Shown here piece by piece: positions 55,201-64,000 of a DNA stretch of 64,000 nucleotides (position 1 is its first letter; each line of letters begins with the position of its first letter). A program made the translations under genes and the position numbers. A model generated the notes under the pieces. It worked only from the letters and a program-made list of their open reading frames with translations. It had not been told where the DNA came from and made no database searches. Source of the DNA: UBA961 sp014191195 (GTDB taxonomy: Bacteria; Bacteroidota; Ignavibacteria; Kapaibacteriales; UBA961); the NCBI GenBank assembly GCA_964204605.1, contig OZ123195.1, positions 682,001-746,000 of the forward strand. Reading direction: 5' to 3'.

Positions 55201-55515
55201 AATGACTTTGGATGTAGCATAATATCTGATACATTTGAAATAAGAGCTTTATCGGTACAAGATCAACAAGACACTCCTATTACATGCGAACTGATTTCTA
55301 ATAGTTTTATACAGGTTAATTTGGAGAATATGCTCTTATCTTCTCCACTTACATTTACTATGTATGATATAACAGGCGCTTTTGTTTTAAGCCGTAATTT
55401 ACAATCTCCTACAGAACAGATTGATATTCAGATGTTACAAAAAGGTAGTTATATAATAGATATATCATTACCTAATACAACAAGCATCCATAGAACAATG
55501 ATAATTAAACAATAA
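52246..55515 (+). CDS. Large secreted Asp-box (sortilin-like) protein, copy 1 of 3
   Basis: 1089 residues. Signal peptide 1-20 (to YPILS). A helical N-terminal segment (about 25-110; LFLQFKRWEYFWKDRV, TFPNP) is followed by a large beta-propeller region (about 115-790) with many Asp-box turns (KSTDAGATW, KSIDAGKTW, STDGGEKW, KSTDAGKTW, KTTNNGTSW), as in VPS10/sortilin and glycosidase-like propellers. Conserved blocks GGAGRTN, PYVHADIHDLDF and IGGAQDNGTN recur in the next two genes. Then two Ig-like Cys modules (about 800-980; FCSGDSVLLTAPDG) and a T9SS type A-like tail. Surface or secreted; ligand unknown. No glycosidase catalytic residues are recognised. Short gap (17 bases) to copy 2. Confidence 0.88.
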   Translation: MNIYILCSVLCVLNMYPILSQESAQPESNFYSIQSNFIKKFTKQKYKYYEQAFKSRKLSEDEKESPDAELFLQFKRWEYFWKDRVDPLKGTFPNPLHLVEQNDIKNKSEQVINYKYPETVLANTWKYVGSPVVPKGGGAGRTNCITPMGSNNSQLWTGAACGGIWKTINGGALWQTTSDKLPSLGISDIAYDYKSNTIYAATGDADGQNTFSAGIFKSTDAGATWNITGLTFKTSSTRLISKILIHPSSSDILYAASNNGIYKSIDAGKTWTIKQAGNFRDIEFKPATPLTMYGVTQNSFYISTDGGEKWTINSNTTFPSTTSRISIAVTNSSVNNVYALISSGNSFGGFYQSTNSGQTWVANTSSLKPNILGYNYDGQDNGGQGTYDLALAVSPTNPNIVFVGGINIWKSTDAGKTWRISAHWYGDKNSPYVHADIHDLDFEPALGATLYAATDGGIFKTTNNGTSWTDLSSNLNIMQFYHVANSQTDPTMIIGGAQDNGTNLGLNKDWQQVLGGDGMNCLINPDDPNYVYGSIYYGSIHVSTNGGTSFNDAINKNVTGENGNWVTPFIFNPLNPSIMYAGFANLWVSYNYGKPNTWKQVSDFANNSGSLNFISISPVDTSIIVIGNSSTCRLSKDAGKSWVTLSFPNGITSGSIRDFVFHPTNPNYAIITLSGITPNRQVFLTKDLGINWENYSTGLPEVSTKTAVFQKNTSNRIYVGTDIGVYYRDSTLTSWMSFNTGLPSVIINNLEIVNITGVLRAGTYGRAVWEAPLVDCQSYKVPLTTKGSLNFCSGDSVLLTAPDGYSEYLWSNGSTTKTLLVKQSGSHTVYVKNAKGCPGSSETILVNVNNRKVPELTSSTSKFVLCTVSDSLELDAGVYTAGKNYDKYVWSTGDTTRKVKVNKAGIYSVNIEHNSCVDSSKKIEVIQGQLPLKPLIQRVNDTLLITNTYKKFTWKRIGAILNNANTHKITIPANAMGNRYIVTVENDFGCSIISDTFEIRALSVQDQQDTPITCELISNSFIQVNLENMLLSSPLTFTMYDITGAFVLSRNLQSPTEQIDIQMLQKGSYIIDISLPNTTSIHRTMIIKQ

Positions 55516-55532
55516 ATATATAGGAACAATAT

Positions 55533-58500
55533 ATGTTAAGAACATTATGTACATACGCTATTATAATTCTGTCTTATACGAATATAGTACATGCACAAAT
55601 AGAGTCTATTATTGGAAAAAATAGTAATAATTTTTATGAAATGAGAGATTATTATCTAAAGCAAAGAGAATTATACCTTAAAGATAATGTAGACAATACA
55701 TTGCAAGGCATAGGAAGATTTGAACATCTTACAAAAGGTTATACGCAATTTCAAAGATGGGAAAACTTTTGGTCTACAAGAGTATTACAAGATGGATCAT
55801 TTCCAAATCCAGATCTATTGTTTAAGGCAATTAATGATAAAAAAAATATAAGAATTCAACAAAGGAATAAATCAGAATCAACCTTAGCTGATATTGCTGA
55901 CTGGAAGCATCTTGGCCCCAAGGATGTTCCTGAAAATGGAGGTGCAGGTAGAATTAACTCTATTCAAATGCATCCATCTTCACCAGCTTTGATCTGGGCT
56001 GGTTCAGCTGCTGGAGGTGCTTGGAAAAGTACAGATATGGGAATTACATGGAAATCAACTTGTGATGAATTATTATCATTGGGTGTTTCTGATATTGCAA
56101 TTGAAAACAATAATATTAATACTGTTTACATTGCCACAGGTGATAATGATGCTGGGAATACATATTCAGTTGGTATCATGAAATCTACAGATGCCGGTGC
56201 ATCTTGGAAAGCTACAGGATTATCATTTTCTACTAATAAGAATACACAAATTCATAGATTGATTTCTCATCCTAAAACAGCAGGTAGGCTATTTGCAGCA
56301 ACAACAGATGGTTTGTATTTTTCAACTGATGCAGGTAGTACTTGGACAAAAAAATCATCTATAAGATTTAGAGATTTAGAGATAAGAACCGATAATCCTG
56401 CAATTTTGATTGCATGTGAAAATAATCGCATTTTTAGAAGTACAGATGCTGGAACTAAATGGGATACAATTAAAACTGCAATTCCTTCTAATATTGGAAG
56501 AATGTCTATTGCTATTAGTCCAGCAAATCAGGATTATATGTATGCATTATGTTCAGACAATGCAAAAGGGACAGCATATGGCGGTGTGTATAGATCAATA
56601 GATGGTGGAAAAACATGGTCTTTGCGATCATCCACTCCTAATATTTTAGGAGGTAATGCAGATGGTAATGATAATAGAGGCCAAGGTTGGTATGATTTAG
56701 CAATTGCTTGTTCTCCAACAAATCCAAATATGATTATTATTGGAGGAATCAATGTCTGGAAATCAACCGATGGAGGAGCAACTTGGGATATTAGTGCTCA
56801 TTGGTATGGAGACCAAGGTACACCATATGTACATGCTGATATTCATGATTTAGACTTTTCTCCAGGATTAGCAAACTCTGTATTTACTGGTTGTGATGGG
56901 GGAGTATTTCAATCAACAAATAATGGAACAGAATGGTATGATAAGAGTAATGGCCTAGAAATAATGCAATTCTATCATGTATCAACTTCTCAATCACAAA
57001 TACCTATTTATATTGGTGGAGCTCAAGATAATGGTACTAACTTCTTTCAATATGATCAGTGGTCTCAAATATTAGGTGGTGATGGCATGAAATGCCTCAT
57101 TAATTATAATGATGCCAAATATCGATATGGTGCTGCCCAAAATGGTTATGTAAATAGGACAACAAATGGGGGAGTAGATTGGAATGGTTCTATAAATCCA
57201 GATTATACCAAAGAAAATGGCAATTGGGTAACTCCATATGTTTTTAGTCCATCAGTTCCTTCAAAAATGTATGCAGGTTATCAAAATATTTGGAGTTCTT
57301 CATCTTATGGAGCTAACGGTAGCTGGCAAAAAATATCTTCCTTTGCTAATGCCTCTTCTACAATACGTAAAATAGCCGTAACAAAGGCAAATGATAGCGT
57401 TATCATTGCTTTAAATGATGCTATTTCATATATAACAAAAGATGCAGGAAAAACATGGAATACTTTCCCATTACCTGTTGGTGCTGGTTCAGTTACTTCT
57501 ATCGCAATTTCTCCTACAGATGAAAATAAAATATGGATCACAATTGGTGGTTTTGACAATAGCAAAGTGTTTAAAACTGATAATTCAGGAGCTAAGTGGA
57601 CAGATATTACTGGTACGCTTCCTAAAATCCCAACCAATGTTGTTTTGTACGAAGATAATTCTCCTGATCGTATCTATATAGGAAATGATCTTGGTGTGTT
57701 TTATACTGATACATTAACTAATAAATGGATTGAATACAGTGATGGATTACCAAATGTAGTTGTAAGAGATTTGGATATAAATTATGCACTCAAAAGATTA
57801 ATAGCTGGTACATTTGGCAGAGGACTTTGGATAGGGAATTTAGTAGGATGTACTACTATTAATGTATTAGCAACAGCAAAGGGCCAAACATCATTTTGCT
57901 CTGGAGATAGTGTTATTCTATCAGCAGATGCAAATTATAGTAATTATAAATGGTCTAATGGACAAACTACTAAGTCTATAATAGTGAAATCATCTGGAAC
58001 ATATTCTTTAAGTGTGCAAGATGATAATGGCTGTAGTTCCTTATCAACTCCAATTGCCATAACAGTTAATCCAAAGCCTAGTCCAACGATTACTGCTTCA
58101 AAAACTTCTTTTTGTGAGGGCGACAGTGTATTATTAGATGCAGGTATTGAAACAGGTTTAGGCAAGACATATACATCGTATTTGTGGTCTAATGGTGAAA
58201 TTAGTAGGAAAATCTATGTAAAAACACCTGGTAAATATACTGTAAGTGTTACCAATGTTTCAGGTTGTGCAAATACTTCATCTGACTATTCTGCAATCAT
58301 GAATCCTGCACCGGCAAAACCTATTATTATTAGAGATAGTAATATATTAACCTGTTCAGTTATTGCAGATCAATATCAATGGTATGAAGATGGAAAATCA
58401 ATTCTTTCTGCCAAACAAAGAACATATATACCACCTCAATCTTCTATTGGTAAACAAATAACTGTTAGAGTTTCACTATCTACTTGCAATACATTATCAG

Positions 58501-58796
58501 ATCAATTCATATTTTCTCCACTTAGTGTACAAGAAGATATATCTCAATCTGATATACATATATATCCCAATCCAGTGATATCATCCTTTGATGTACATTT
58601 TAATTGCTTTTCTAATACATATACAATTGCAATTATTGATATACTTGGTAAAACAATCTTTACACAATCTAAAAGCAGTATACTTAATTCAATAGTTAAA
58701 GAAAGTATTGATATAACTTCCTTATTAACAGGTACTTATACAGTAAAAGTTATAACAGGAAATAAAGAGTATTTTCAAACAATCATTAAACAATAA
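55533..58796 (+). CDS. Large secreted Asp-box (sortilin-like) protein, copy 2 of 3
   Basis: 1087 residues, same plan as its neighbours. Signal peptide ends near NIVHAQ (about residue 22). N-terminal helical segment with TQFQRWENFWSTRVL; propeller blocks GGAGRIN, KSTDAGASW, STDAGSTW, RSIDGGKTW, PYVHADIHDLDF, IGGAQDNGTN and the WVTPYVFSPSVPS block. Two Ig-like modules follow (FCSGDSVILSADANYSNYKW; FCEGDSVLLDAG). The C-terminal tail (IHIYPNPVISSFDVHF, LLTGTYTVKVI) is a textbook T9SS type A sorting domain with the YPNP start. AGGA lies about 9 bases before the ATG. It starts 17 bases after copy 1. Confidence 0.9.
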   Translation: MLRTLCTYAIIILSYTNIVHAQIESIIGKNSNNFYEMRDYYLKQRELYLKDNVDNTLQGIGRFEHLTKGYTQFQRWENFWSTRVLQDGSFPNPDLLFKAINDKKNIRIQQRNKSESTLADIADWKHLGPKDVPENGGAGRINSIQMHPSSPALIWAGSAAGGAWKSTDMGITWKSTCDELLSLGVSDIAIENNNINTVYIATGDNDAGNTYSVGIMKSTDAGASWKATGLSFSTNKNTQIHRLISHPKTAGRLFAATTDGLYFSTDAGSTWTKKSSIRFRDLEIRTDNPAILIACENNRIFRSTDAGTKWDTIKTAIPSNIGRMSIAISPANQDYMYALCSDNAKGTAYGGVYRSIDGGKTWSLRSSTPNILGGNADGNDNRGQGWYDLAIACSPTNPNMIIIGGINVWKSTDGGATWDISAHWYGDQGTPYVHADIHDLDFSPGLANSVFTGCDGGVFQSTNNGTEWYDKSNGLEIMQFYHVSTSQSQIPIYIGGAQDNGTNFFQYDQWSQILGGDGMKCLINYNDAKYRYGAAQNGYVNRTTNGGVDWNGSINPDYTKENGNWVTPYVFSPSVPSKMYAGYQNIWSSSSYGANGSWQKISSFANASSTIRKIAVTKANDSVIIALNDAISYITKDAGKTWNTFPLPVGAGSVTSIAISPTDENKIWITIGGFDNSKVFKTDNSGAKWTDITGTLPKIPTNVVLYEDNSPDRIYIGNDLGVFYTDTLTNKWIEYSDGLPNVVVRDLDINYALKRLIAGTFGRGLWIGNLVGCTTINVLATAKGQTSFCSGDSVILSADANYSNYKWSNGQTTKSIIVKSSGTYSLSVQDDNGCSSLSTPIAITVNPKPSPTITASKTSFCEGDSVLLDAGIETGLGKTYTSYLWSNGEISRKIYVKTPGKYTVSVTNVSGCANTSSDYSAIMNPAPAKPIIIRDSNILTCSVIADQYQWYEDGKSILSAKQRTYIPPQSSIGKQITVRVSLSTCNTLSDQFIFSPLSVQEDISQSDIHIYPNPVISSFDVHFNCFSNTYTIAIIDILGKTIFTQSKSSILNSIVKESIDITSLLTGTYTVKVITGNKEYFQTIIKQ

Positions 58797-58808
58797 TTCT
58801 ACACGTAT

Positions 58809-61800
58809 ATGATAATTCGTCAATATATTATTGGATTGATTGCTATAACTTTTAGCATCACAACAATTAAAGCACAAGATTCTCACATGCTTAATGAAGA
58901 TCAAAAGACTACTAACTTTTTTGATATTCAGAAAACATTTTATAAAAATTATGTACCTAAAACTCTTGAACAAACAATGGAAGATGCTCAAGAGAAGGAA
59001 GGTGGCTATTATCAGTTTAAAAAATGGGAATGGTATTGGAAGCAAAGAGTATGGCCAACAGGAGAATTTCCTCAGCCACAAACTTTATATTCCATATATA
59101 AAAAAGAAAAACAAAGAAAATATACTAAGACTGGTGAATCAACTTTAGCATTAAAACCCAATTGGCGAAATTTGGGTCCTACAGATATACCTTCAGGTGG
59201 TGGTGCAGGAAGGGTGAATGGTGTACATATTCCTGCTGGACAAAGCTCAATTTATTGGGCTGCTTCAGCCGGTGGTGGAGCTTGGAAAAGTACAAATAGC
59301 GGAAAAACCTGGGAATGTAAAACTGATGAATTAGGATCTTTAGGTATAACCGATATTGCGACAGAAAATGGCAATCCAAATATTGTGTATTTAGCAACAG
59401 GTGACGGCTTTGGAGGTGATTCGTATTTTGGTGCATTAGCTTATTCTATTGGATTAATGAAGAGTACAGATGGCGGTAATACTTGGCAAGAAACAGGTTT
59501 AAATTATCAACAAAGTAATGGAAAAGTATTAACAAGGGTAATTGTTCATCCAGAAAACAAGGATATTATTATTGCAGCAGGTAATAATGGAATATTTAAA
59601 TCTATAGATGGTGGAAAAACCTTTTCTTTGAAATTTAATGGTAATATTAAAGATTTAGAGATTAAACCTGGTTCTCCAGCAGTATGGTATGCAACAGCTG
59701 GAAGCAAAATTTATAAATCGACAGATACAGGAGATAAATGGACAGAAATGAAATCTGGCATTCCTGGATCAATTGGAAGAATTGCAATAGCGGTAACACC
59801 TGCTGACCCAGAAGCAATTTATGCAGTTACTGCACGATCAAATACTTGGGATTTTGGTGGATTTTATCGCTCTTATGATGGTGGAGCTAACTGGGAAGGT
59901 GGCGCAACTTCTCCAAATATCATTGGCAGAAATTTTCAAGGTACAGATAATACAGATCAACAAGGATTTTATGATCTATGTATAGCAGCTTCTCCTGATA
60001 ATGCTGATATAATTTATGTAGGAGGAATCAATATTTGGAGATCTACTAATGGAGGTAATAATTGGGCAATAAATACATATTGGGTTGGAAATTCAGGTAA
60101 ACCTTATGTCCATGCAGATATCCATGATCTAGATTTTGTAAATAGCAGTACATTAGTTGCCGGTTGTGATGGTGGAGTTTTTCAAACTACAAATAAGGGT
60201 ATTAATTGGGGAGATATCAGTAATGGATTAGAGATAATGCAGTTTTATAAAATTGGTATATCTCAAAGTGATTCAAATGTGATTGTTGGTGGTGCACAAG
60301 ATAATTACACATCATTAAGAACATCTGTTGGTGAAAATAAGTGGAGAGTTGTTTGGGGTGGAGATGGCATGGATTGCGCTATCGATCCAATTAATTCCAA
60401 TAATATTATGGTCTCCTCTCAAAATGGTAATGCCGGTAGGTCTACTGATGGTGGTAAATCATTTAGATCAAGTATAAATTCATCAACAACAGGAGAGTCA
60501 GGACAATGGGTAACTCCAATTATCTATGTTCCAGGAAACCCATCTAAGGCCTTTGCAGGATATAGTAATTTATGGAGATCTGATGATGCAGGTGGATTTT
60601 GGGATAAGACAAGTGAATTCCCTAATAAATCTTCTTCTATCATCTTTATCTCTTATGCACCATCAAACCCTGATATAATGATTGTTTCTAATTTTAATGG
60701 CATCTTTAAAACTACAGATGCCGGTAAAACATGGAAACCTGCATCATTTCCAATAGATCCAGGTTCAATCACTTCTGTAGTTTTTCATCCAAATAATCAA
60801 GACATATTATGGTGTTCTATATCTGGCTTTGGTCCTAATAAAGTGTATCAGTCCAATGATGGCGCAACCACAAAAAATTGGATTAATATATCATCAGGTA
60901 TGCCCTCAATACCAGTGAATAATTTGATTTATCAACCTAATTCACCCGACAGATTATATGCAGGAACAGATTTGGGTGTGTATTACCGAGATACATCAAC
61001 TAAAGTATGGATTCCTTATAATGAAGGAATGCCTAATGTTGTTGTAACAGACCTTGAAATTCAATATGCAACAAATAGCTTAATTGCGGGAACATATGGC
61101 AGGGGAGTATGGAAAGCAGATTTAGTGACTTGTCCTGCTTTAACATGCAAAGTTAATGTTATTGGTGATCTTACATTTTGCCAAGGTGATAGTGTTATTT
61201 TACAAGCACAAAATGGATTCCAAAATTACAAATGGAGCACAGGAGAAACTACATCTTCAATAATAGTTAAAAAAACAGGTATTTATAGTTTAACGGTATA
61301 TACTTCAGATGGATGTCCATCTGGGGCTGGACCATTTAATGTTACAGAAAATATAAGGCCTAAACCCGTAATCAGTGTTTTACCTATTAATGCAATTTCT
61401 ACAGTTATTTGCGATAAAAAACCATTAGTATTAGATGCAGGTTCTATGTTTACATCATATAAATGGTCTACCGGAGATACAACAAGAAAAATAACAGTAG
61501 ATAAATCTGGAACATATACTGTTATTGTAACAAACAAAGTGAATTGTTTGGCCGATACTTTAATTATTGTTACAGAGGGAATCTCTCCAGACAAACCATC
61601 TATAAGTATTCAAAATGATACTTTAATTTCTTCTATAGCCCCATATTATCAATGGCAATTAGATTCTACAGATATTAAAAATGCTACATTTCAAGTATAT
61701 AAGCTTCCTAAGTTTACAAATATTAGAAGATATAGAGTCAAAGTTTCAAATGAAGCAGGATGTCCAGCTATATCAGATGCATTATCTATATCATCTGTTC

Positions 61801-62072
61801 ATGATTATTCTTTACAAAGTGGTTTTATAGTATATCCTAATCCTACACAATCATTAGTTCATATTTCTTATCCTAGTTCTATTAATCTAGAAGAATGTAC
61901 AATTCAATTTGTGAATTCGATTGGTATTGCAGTACCTAATTCAATGTATTCTATACAATATGGACAAAATAACATATCACTACAGATTGAATCTTTGCCA
62001 GCAGCTTCATATTGGATACGTATTATATCAAAACAACATAAACAGTATATAATACCTATAGTTAAAAACTAA
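58809..62072 (+). CDS. Large secreted Asp-box (sortilin-like) protein, copy 3 of 3
   Basis: 1087 residues. Signal peptide ends near TTIKAQ (about 23). N-terminal helical segment with YYQFKKWEWYWKQRVW; propeller blocks GGAGRVN, KSTNSGKTW, KSTDGGNTW, KSIDGGKTF, PYVHADIHDLDF and VGGAQDNYTS. One conserved position differs from the other copies in that last block (Tyr for Gly). Ig-like modules (FCQGDSVILQAQNGFQNYKW; a second near 900) and a T9SS-type tail with VYPNPTQSLVHISYP. It starts 12 bases after copy 2, so the three form one operon, perhaps with the permease. No terminator is evident in the 141 bases that follow. Confidence 0.9.
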   Translation: MIIRQYIIGLIAITFSITTIKAQDSHMLNEDQKTTNFFDIQKTFYKNYVPKTLEQTMEDAQEKEGGYYQFKKWEWYWKQRVWPTGEFPQPQTLYSIYKKEKQRKYTKTGESTLALKPNWRNLGPTDIPSGGGAGRVNGVHIPAGQSSIYWAASAGGGAWKSTNSGKTWECKTDELGSLGITDIATENGNPNIVYLATGDGFGGDSYFGALAYSIGLMKSTDGGNTWQETGLNYQQSNGKVLTRVIVHPENKDIIIAAGNNGIFKSIDGGKTFSLKFNGNIKDLEIKPGSPAVWYATAGSKIYKSTDTGDKWTEMKSGIPGSIGRIAIAVTPADPEAIYAVTARSNTWDFGGFYRSYDGGANWEGGATSPNIIGRNFQGTDNTDQQGFYDLCIAASPDNADIIYVGGINIWRSTNGGNNWAINTYWVGNSGKPYVHADIHDLDFVNSSTLVAGCDGGVFQTTNKGINWGDISNGLEIMQFYKIGISQSDSNVIVGGAQDNYTSLRTSVGENKWRVVWGGDGMDCAIDPINSNNIMVSSQNGNAGRSTDGGKSFRSSINSSTTGESGQWVTPIIYVPGNPSKAFAGYSNLWRSDDAGGFWDKTSEFPNKSSSIIFISYAPSNPDIMIVSNFNGIFKTTDAGKTWKPASFPIDPGSITSVVFHPNNQDILWCSISGFGPNKVYQSNDGATTKNWINISSGMPSIPVNNLIYQPNSPDRLYAGTDLGVYYRDTSTKVWIPYNEGMPNVVVTDLEIQYATNSLIAGTYGRGVWKADLVTCPALTCKVNVIGDLTFCQGDSVILQAQNGFQNYKWSTGETTSSIIVKKTGIYSLTVYTSDGCPSGAGPFNVTENIRPKPVISVLPINAISTVICDKKPLVLDAGSMFTSYKWSTGDTTRKITVDKSGTYTVIVTNKVNCLADTLIIVTEGISPDKPSISIQNDTLISSIAPYYQWQLDSTDIKNATFQVYKLPKFTNIRRYRVKVSNEAGCPAISDALSISSVHDYSLQSGFIVYPNPTQSLVHISYPSSINLEECTIQFVNSIGIAVPNSMYSIQYGQNNISLQIESLPAASYWIRIISKQHKQYIIPIVKN

Positions 62073-62213
62073 ATAACATTACAAACCATAGCTTCAGACT
62101 TGTCAAAATAAATGATATAGACATAATTTTAATCTTAAAGTTGACTACATACTTTCATTTTTTTAATTTGTCTTTGTTCAATTTACTTTCACATACTTTT
62201 TACCGAATACACT

Positions 62214-63878
62214 ATGTCATCAAAGATTGGTTCCCCATTGCAATATGATGCAAATTCCCAAAGGAATCATGATTCATATAGTACTTTATTGCAAGAATTA
62301 ACTGATAAATCACAAAAAACGTATCTTGGTGGCGGACTCAAAGCAATAGAAAAACACAAAGCAAAATCTAAGTTAACAGCCAGAGAAAGAATAGATGCAT
62401 TGATAGATAAAGATTCATATTTTTTAGAAATAGGTTTGTTTTCAGCAGATGGAATGTACGAAGAACAGGGTAGTTGTCCATCAGCAGGAGTTGTTACTGG
62501 CATAGGAATTATTCATAATCGTGAATGTATGATAGTTGCAAATGATGCTACTGTAAAAGCCGGCGCATGGTTTCCTATGACTGCAAAAAAGAATATGCGA
62601 GCACAAGAGATTGCGATAGAAAATCATATTCCTATTATCTACTTGGTGGATTCGGCAGGAGTATTCTTACCAATGCAAGATGAAATATTTCCAGACAAAG
62701 AACATTTTGGAAGACAATTTCGAAATAATGCGATTCTAACTTCAAAAGGAATACCTCAAATATCTGCTATTATGGGCCCATGTGTAGCAGGTGGCGCATA
62801 TTTGCCAATTATGAGTGATGAAGCAATAATCGTAAATGGAACAGGCAGTGTATTCTTAGCAGGGCCAGCATTAGTAGAAGCAGCAATTGGTGAAAAAGCA
62901 GAAATTGAAACCTTAGGAGGTGCCCAAATGCATGCCTCTATTAGTGGAGTAATAGATTATAAAGTTGATTCAGATCAAGAAGCACTTTCACTTATCCGCT
63001 CTTTAGTATCTCAATTTTCACCATTAAAGGGAAAACACAACATTTTTAATAGAGATGAAGCATTCCAGCCACAGTCTAATCCTGAAGAAATCCTGTCTAT
63101 TATCCCATTAGATAGAAGCAAACCTTATAATACAAAAGAATTTTTAGCTAGAATAATTGATAATTCTGAATTTGATGAATATAAATCTGAATATGGAAAA
63201 ACAATAATTTGTGGTTATGCCAAAGTAGACGGTTGGTCTGTAGGTATAGTAGCCAATAATAGGGCTGTTACTAAGTCAGGAAAAGGTGAAATGCAAGTTG
63301 GAGGAGTTATTTATTCTGATAGTGCAGATAAAGCAGCAAGATTTATTATGAATTGTAATCAAAGGGGAATTCCATTAGTATTTTTTCAAGATGTTACTGG
63401 CTTTATGGTTGGTACAAGAGCAGAACAAGGAGGAATTATTAAGGATGGAGCAAAAATGGTTAATGCTGTTGCTAATTCAGTGGTTCCTAAACTGACATTT
63501 ATTATTGGAAATAGTTATGGAGCCGGAAATTATGCTATGTGTGGTAAAGCATATGATCCACGTTTTATTTTTGCATATCCAACAGCTCAAATTGCAGTAA
63601 TGGGAGGAGCTCAAGCTTCAAAAACATTATTAACAATAAAAATAGCTAGTTTAGAAAAAGAAGGAAAAAGTCTTACTGAAGTTGAAAAAAAAGATTTGCT
63701 TGCTGAAATTCAAGAAAGATATGATAAGCAAACATCTCCTTATTATGCAGCTTCAAGATTATGGGTTGATGGTATTGTAGATCCAAGAGATACAAGAGCA
63801 ATTATTTCAAGGGCATTGCAATGTGCATCTCATAATTCAACAATTCCTGAATGGAAATCAGGTGTCGTTCAAGTATAA
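62214..63878 (+). CDS. Acyl-CoA carboxylase carboxyltransferase subunit (MccB/PccB type)
   Basis: 554 residues. Carboxyltransferase beta subunit that moves CO2 from biotin to an acyl-CoA. Two crotonase-like halves: the N half with GGGLKAIEKHKAKSKLTARE, EEQGSCPSAGVVTGIG and MQDEIFPDKEHFGRQF; the C half with FFQDVTGFMVGTRAEQGG, GNSYGAGNYAMCGKAYDPRF and MGGAQASKTLL. The PDKEHFGR segment and overall text favour methylcrotonyl-CoA carboxylase (leucine breakdown) over propionyl-CoA carboxylase. The biotin-carrying alpha subunit is not in the window. An isolated 141-base gap precedes it. Confidence 0.9.
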   Translation: MSSKIGSPLQYDANSQRNHDSYSTLLQELTDKSQKTYLGGGLKAIEKHKAKSKLTARERIDALIDKDSYFLEIGLFSADGMYEEQGSCPSAGVVTGIGIIHNRECMIVANDATVKAGAWFPMTAKKNMRAQEIAIENHIPIIYLVDSAGVFLPMQDEIFPDKEHFGRQFRNNAILTSKGIPQISAIMGPCVAGGAYLPIMSDEAIIVNGTGSVFLAGPALVEAAIGEKAEIETLGGAQMHASISGVIDYKVDSDQEALSLIRSLVSQFSPLKGKHNIFNRDEAFQPQSNPEEILSIIPLDRSKPYNTKEFLARIIDNSEFDEYKSEYGKTIICGYAKVDGWSVGIVANNRAVTKSGKGEMQVGGVIYSDSADKAARFIMNCNQRGIPLVFFQDVTGFMVGTRAEQGGIIKDGAKMVNAVANSVVPKLTFIIGNSYGAGNYAMCGKAYDPRFIFAYPTAQIAVMGGAQASKTLLTIKIASLEKEGKSLTEVEKKDLLAEIQERYDKQTSPYYAASRLWVDGIVDPRDTRAIISRALQCASHNSTIPEWKSGVVQV

Positions 63879-63912
63879 TCAGTAATAGTTATTATAATAT
63901 TTTAGGTTTTTT

Positions 63913-64000
63913 ATGAAAAATGTCTCCTTTCTCAAGACCATACTGCTTGGCCTAGGAATTATATCCATCTCTTTTTTAGGATGTAAAAAGAAAAGTTCAG
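63913..64000 (+). CDS. N-terminus of a lipoprotein, cut by the window edge
   Basis: The ATG at 63913 has AGG 7 bases upstream and opens a 29-codon frame to the end of the window. It encodes a lipoprotein signal: MKNVSFLK, a hydrophobic stretch, and the lipobox FLGC followed by KKKSS. It lies 34 bases after the carboxyltransferase gene, so it may be co-transcribed. The mature protein and its function are outside the window. Confidence 0.75.
   Translation, partial: MKNVSFLKTILLGLGIISISFLGCKKKSS

Noticed and set aside
52246..62072. Reading the three propeller proteins as sialidases because of their Asp boxes
   Set aside because: Asp boxes occur in many propellers; the sialidase RIP motif and catalytic residues were not seen.
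1..64000. tRNA, rRNA, CRISPR, prophage or insertion sequences
   Set aside because: Intergenic regions were read on both strands; no cloverleaf, repeat-spacer series, transposase or integrase was recognised. Small RNAs cannot be excluded by eye.

Overview
The window is a 64 kb piece of an AT-rich bacterial chromosome (roughly one third G+C by eye). It encodes ordinary core genes mixed with envelope genes typical of the Bacteroidota/Chlorobiota (FCB) group. Evidence for that placement: five secreted proteins with C-terminal tails like type IX secretion (T9SS) sorting domains, a TonB receptor with a carboxypeptidase-regulatory-like N-terminal domain, an exbB-exbD-exbD-tonB block with TPR partners, a DUF1501/DUF1800 pair, and a few TAnnTTTG promoter-like boxes. 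A deep branch such as Kapabacteria or Ignavibacteria would fit, but that finer placement is a guess. No rRNA, tRNA, CRISPR array, prophage, transposon or defence island was recognised.

Layout. 1-3.8 kb (minus): the start of a helical protein, then a three-gene probable metal-uptake operon (small His/Cys secreted protein, TonB-dependent receptor, lipoprotein). 3.8-5.5 kb (minus): a two-lipoyl-domain 2-oxoacid dehydrogenase E2. 5.7-7.2 kb (plus): coaE and pssA. 7.1-13.8 kb (minus): a tight five-gene operon of DUF1800, DUF1501 with Tat signal and T9SS-type tail, an outer-membrane protein, a lipoprotein and a TPR protein. 14.2-18 kb (plus): a secreted Asp-box protein, a CDP-alcohol phosphatidyltransferase and ftsY. 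18.2-22.3 kb: carB and prmC. 22.5-30 kb: the ExbB/ExbD/ExbD/TonB energiser, then a small membrane protein, a PstS-like lipoprotein, a TPR-TonB fusion, a TPR protein and birA. 30-35.5 kb: an IscR-like Rrf2 regulator with an IscR type-1-like operator in front of sufBCDS. 35.5-39 kb: a VWA-OmpA lipoprotein and rho. 39-44.5 kb: a glycosyltransferase, a small Cys-motif membrane protein, an RluA-type synthase, pyrE (minus), a PgsA-PgpA fusion, an HU-type protein and pyrB. 44.5-49.3 kb (minus): a CASTOR/POLLUX-like channel, an anti-sigma-like protein with its ECF sigma factor, and an aldehyde dehydrogenase. 49.4-64 kb (plus): a LOG-family protein, a KimA-like permease, three tandem secreted paralogues of about 1087 residues, an acyl-CoA carboxylase carboxyltransferase subunit, and the start of a lipoprotein.

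How the genes connect. Several are single steps of larger pathways: carB, pyrB and pyrE in pyrimidine synthesis; pssA, the CDP-alcohol enzyme and the PgsA-PgpA fusion in phospholipid synthesis; birA with the carboxyltransferase in biotin-dependent carboxylation. The TonB block would energise receptors such as the one near the left edge. The suf operon appears self-regulated through its Rrf2 protein. The strongest points for follow-up are the PgsA-PgpA fusion, the operator before suf, the tandem triplication of large secreted Asp-box proteins, the Tat plus T9SS signals on one DUF1501 protein, and a terminator that runs directly into the start codon of a His/Cys-rich gene. No complete undescribed system could be demonstrated from sequence alone.
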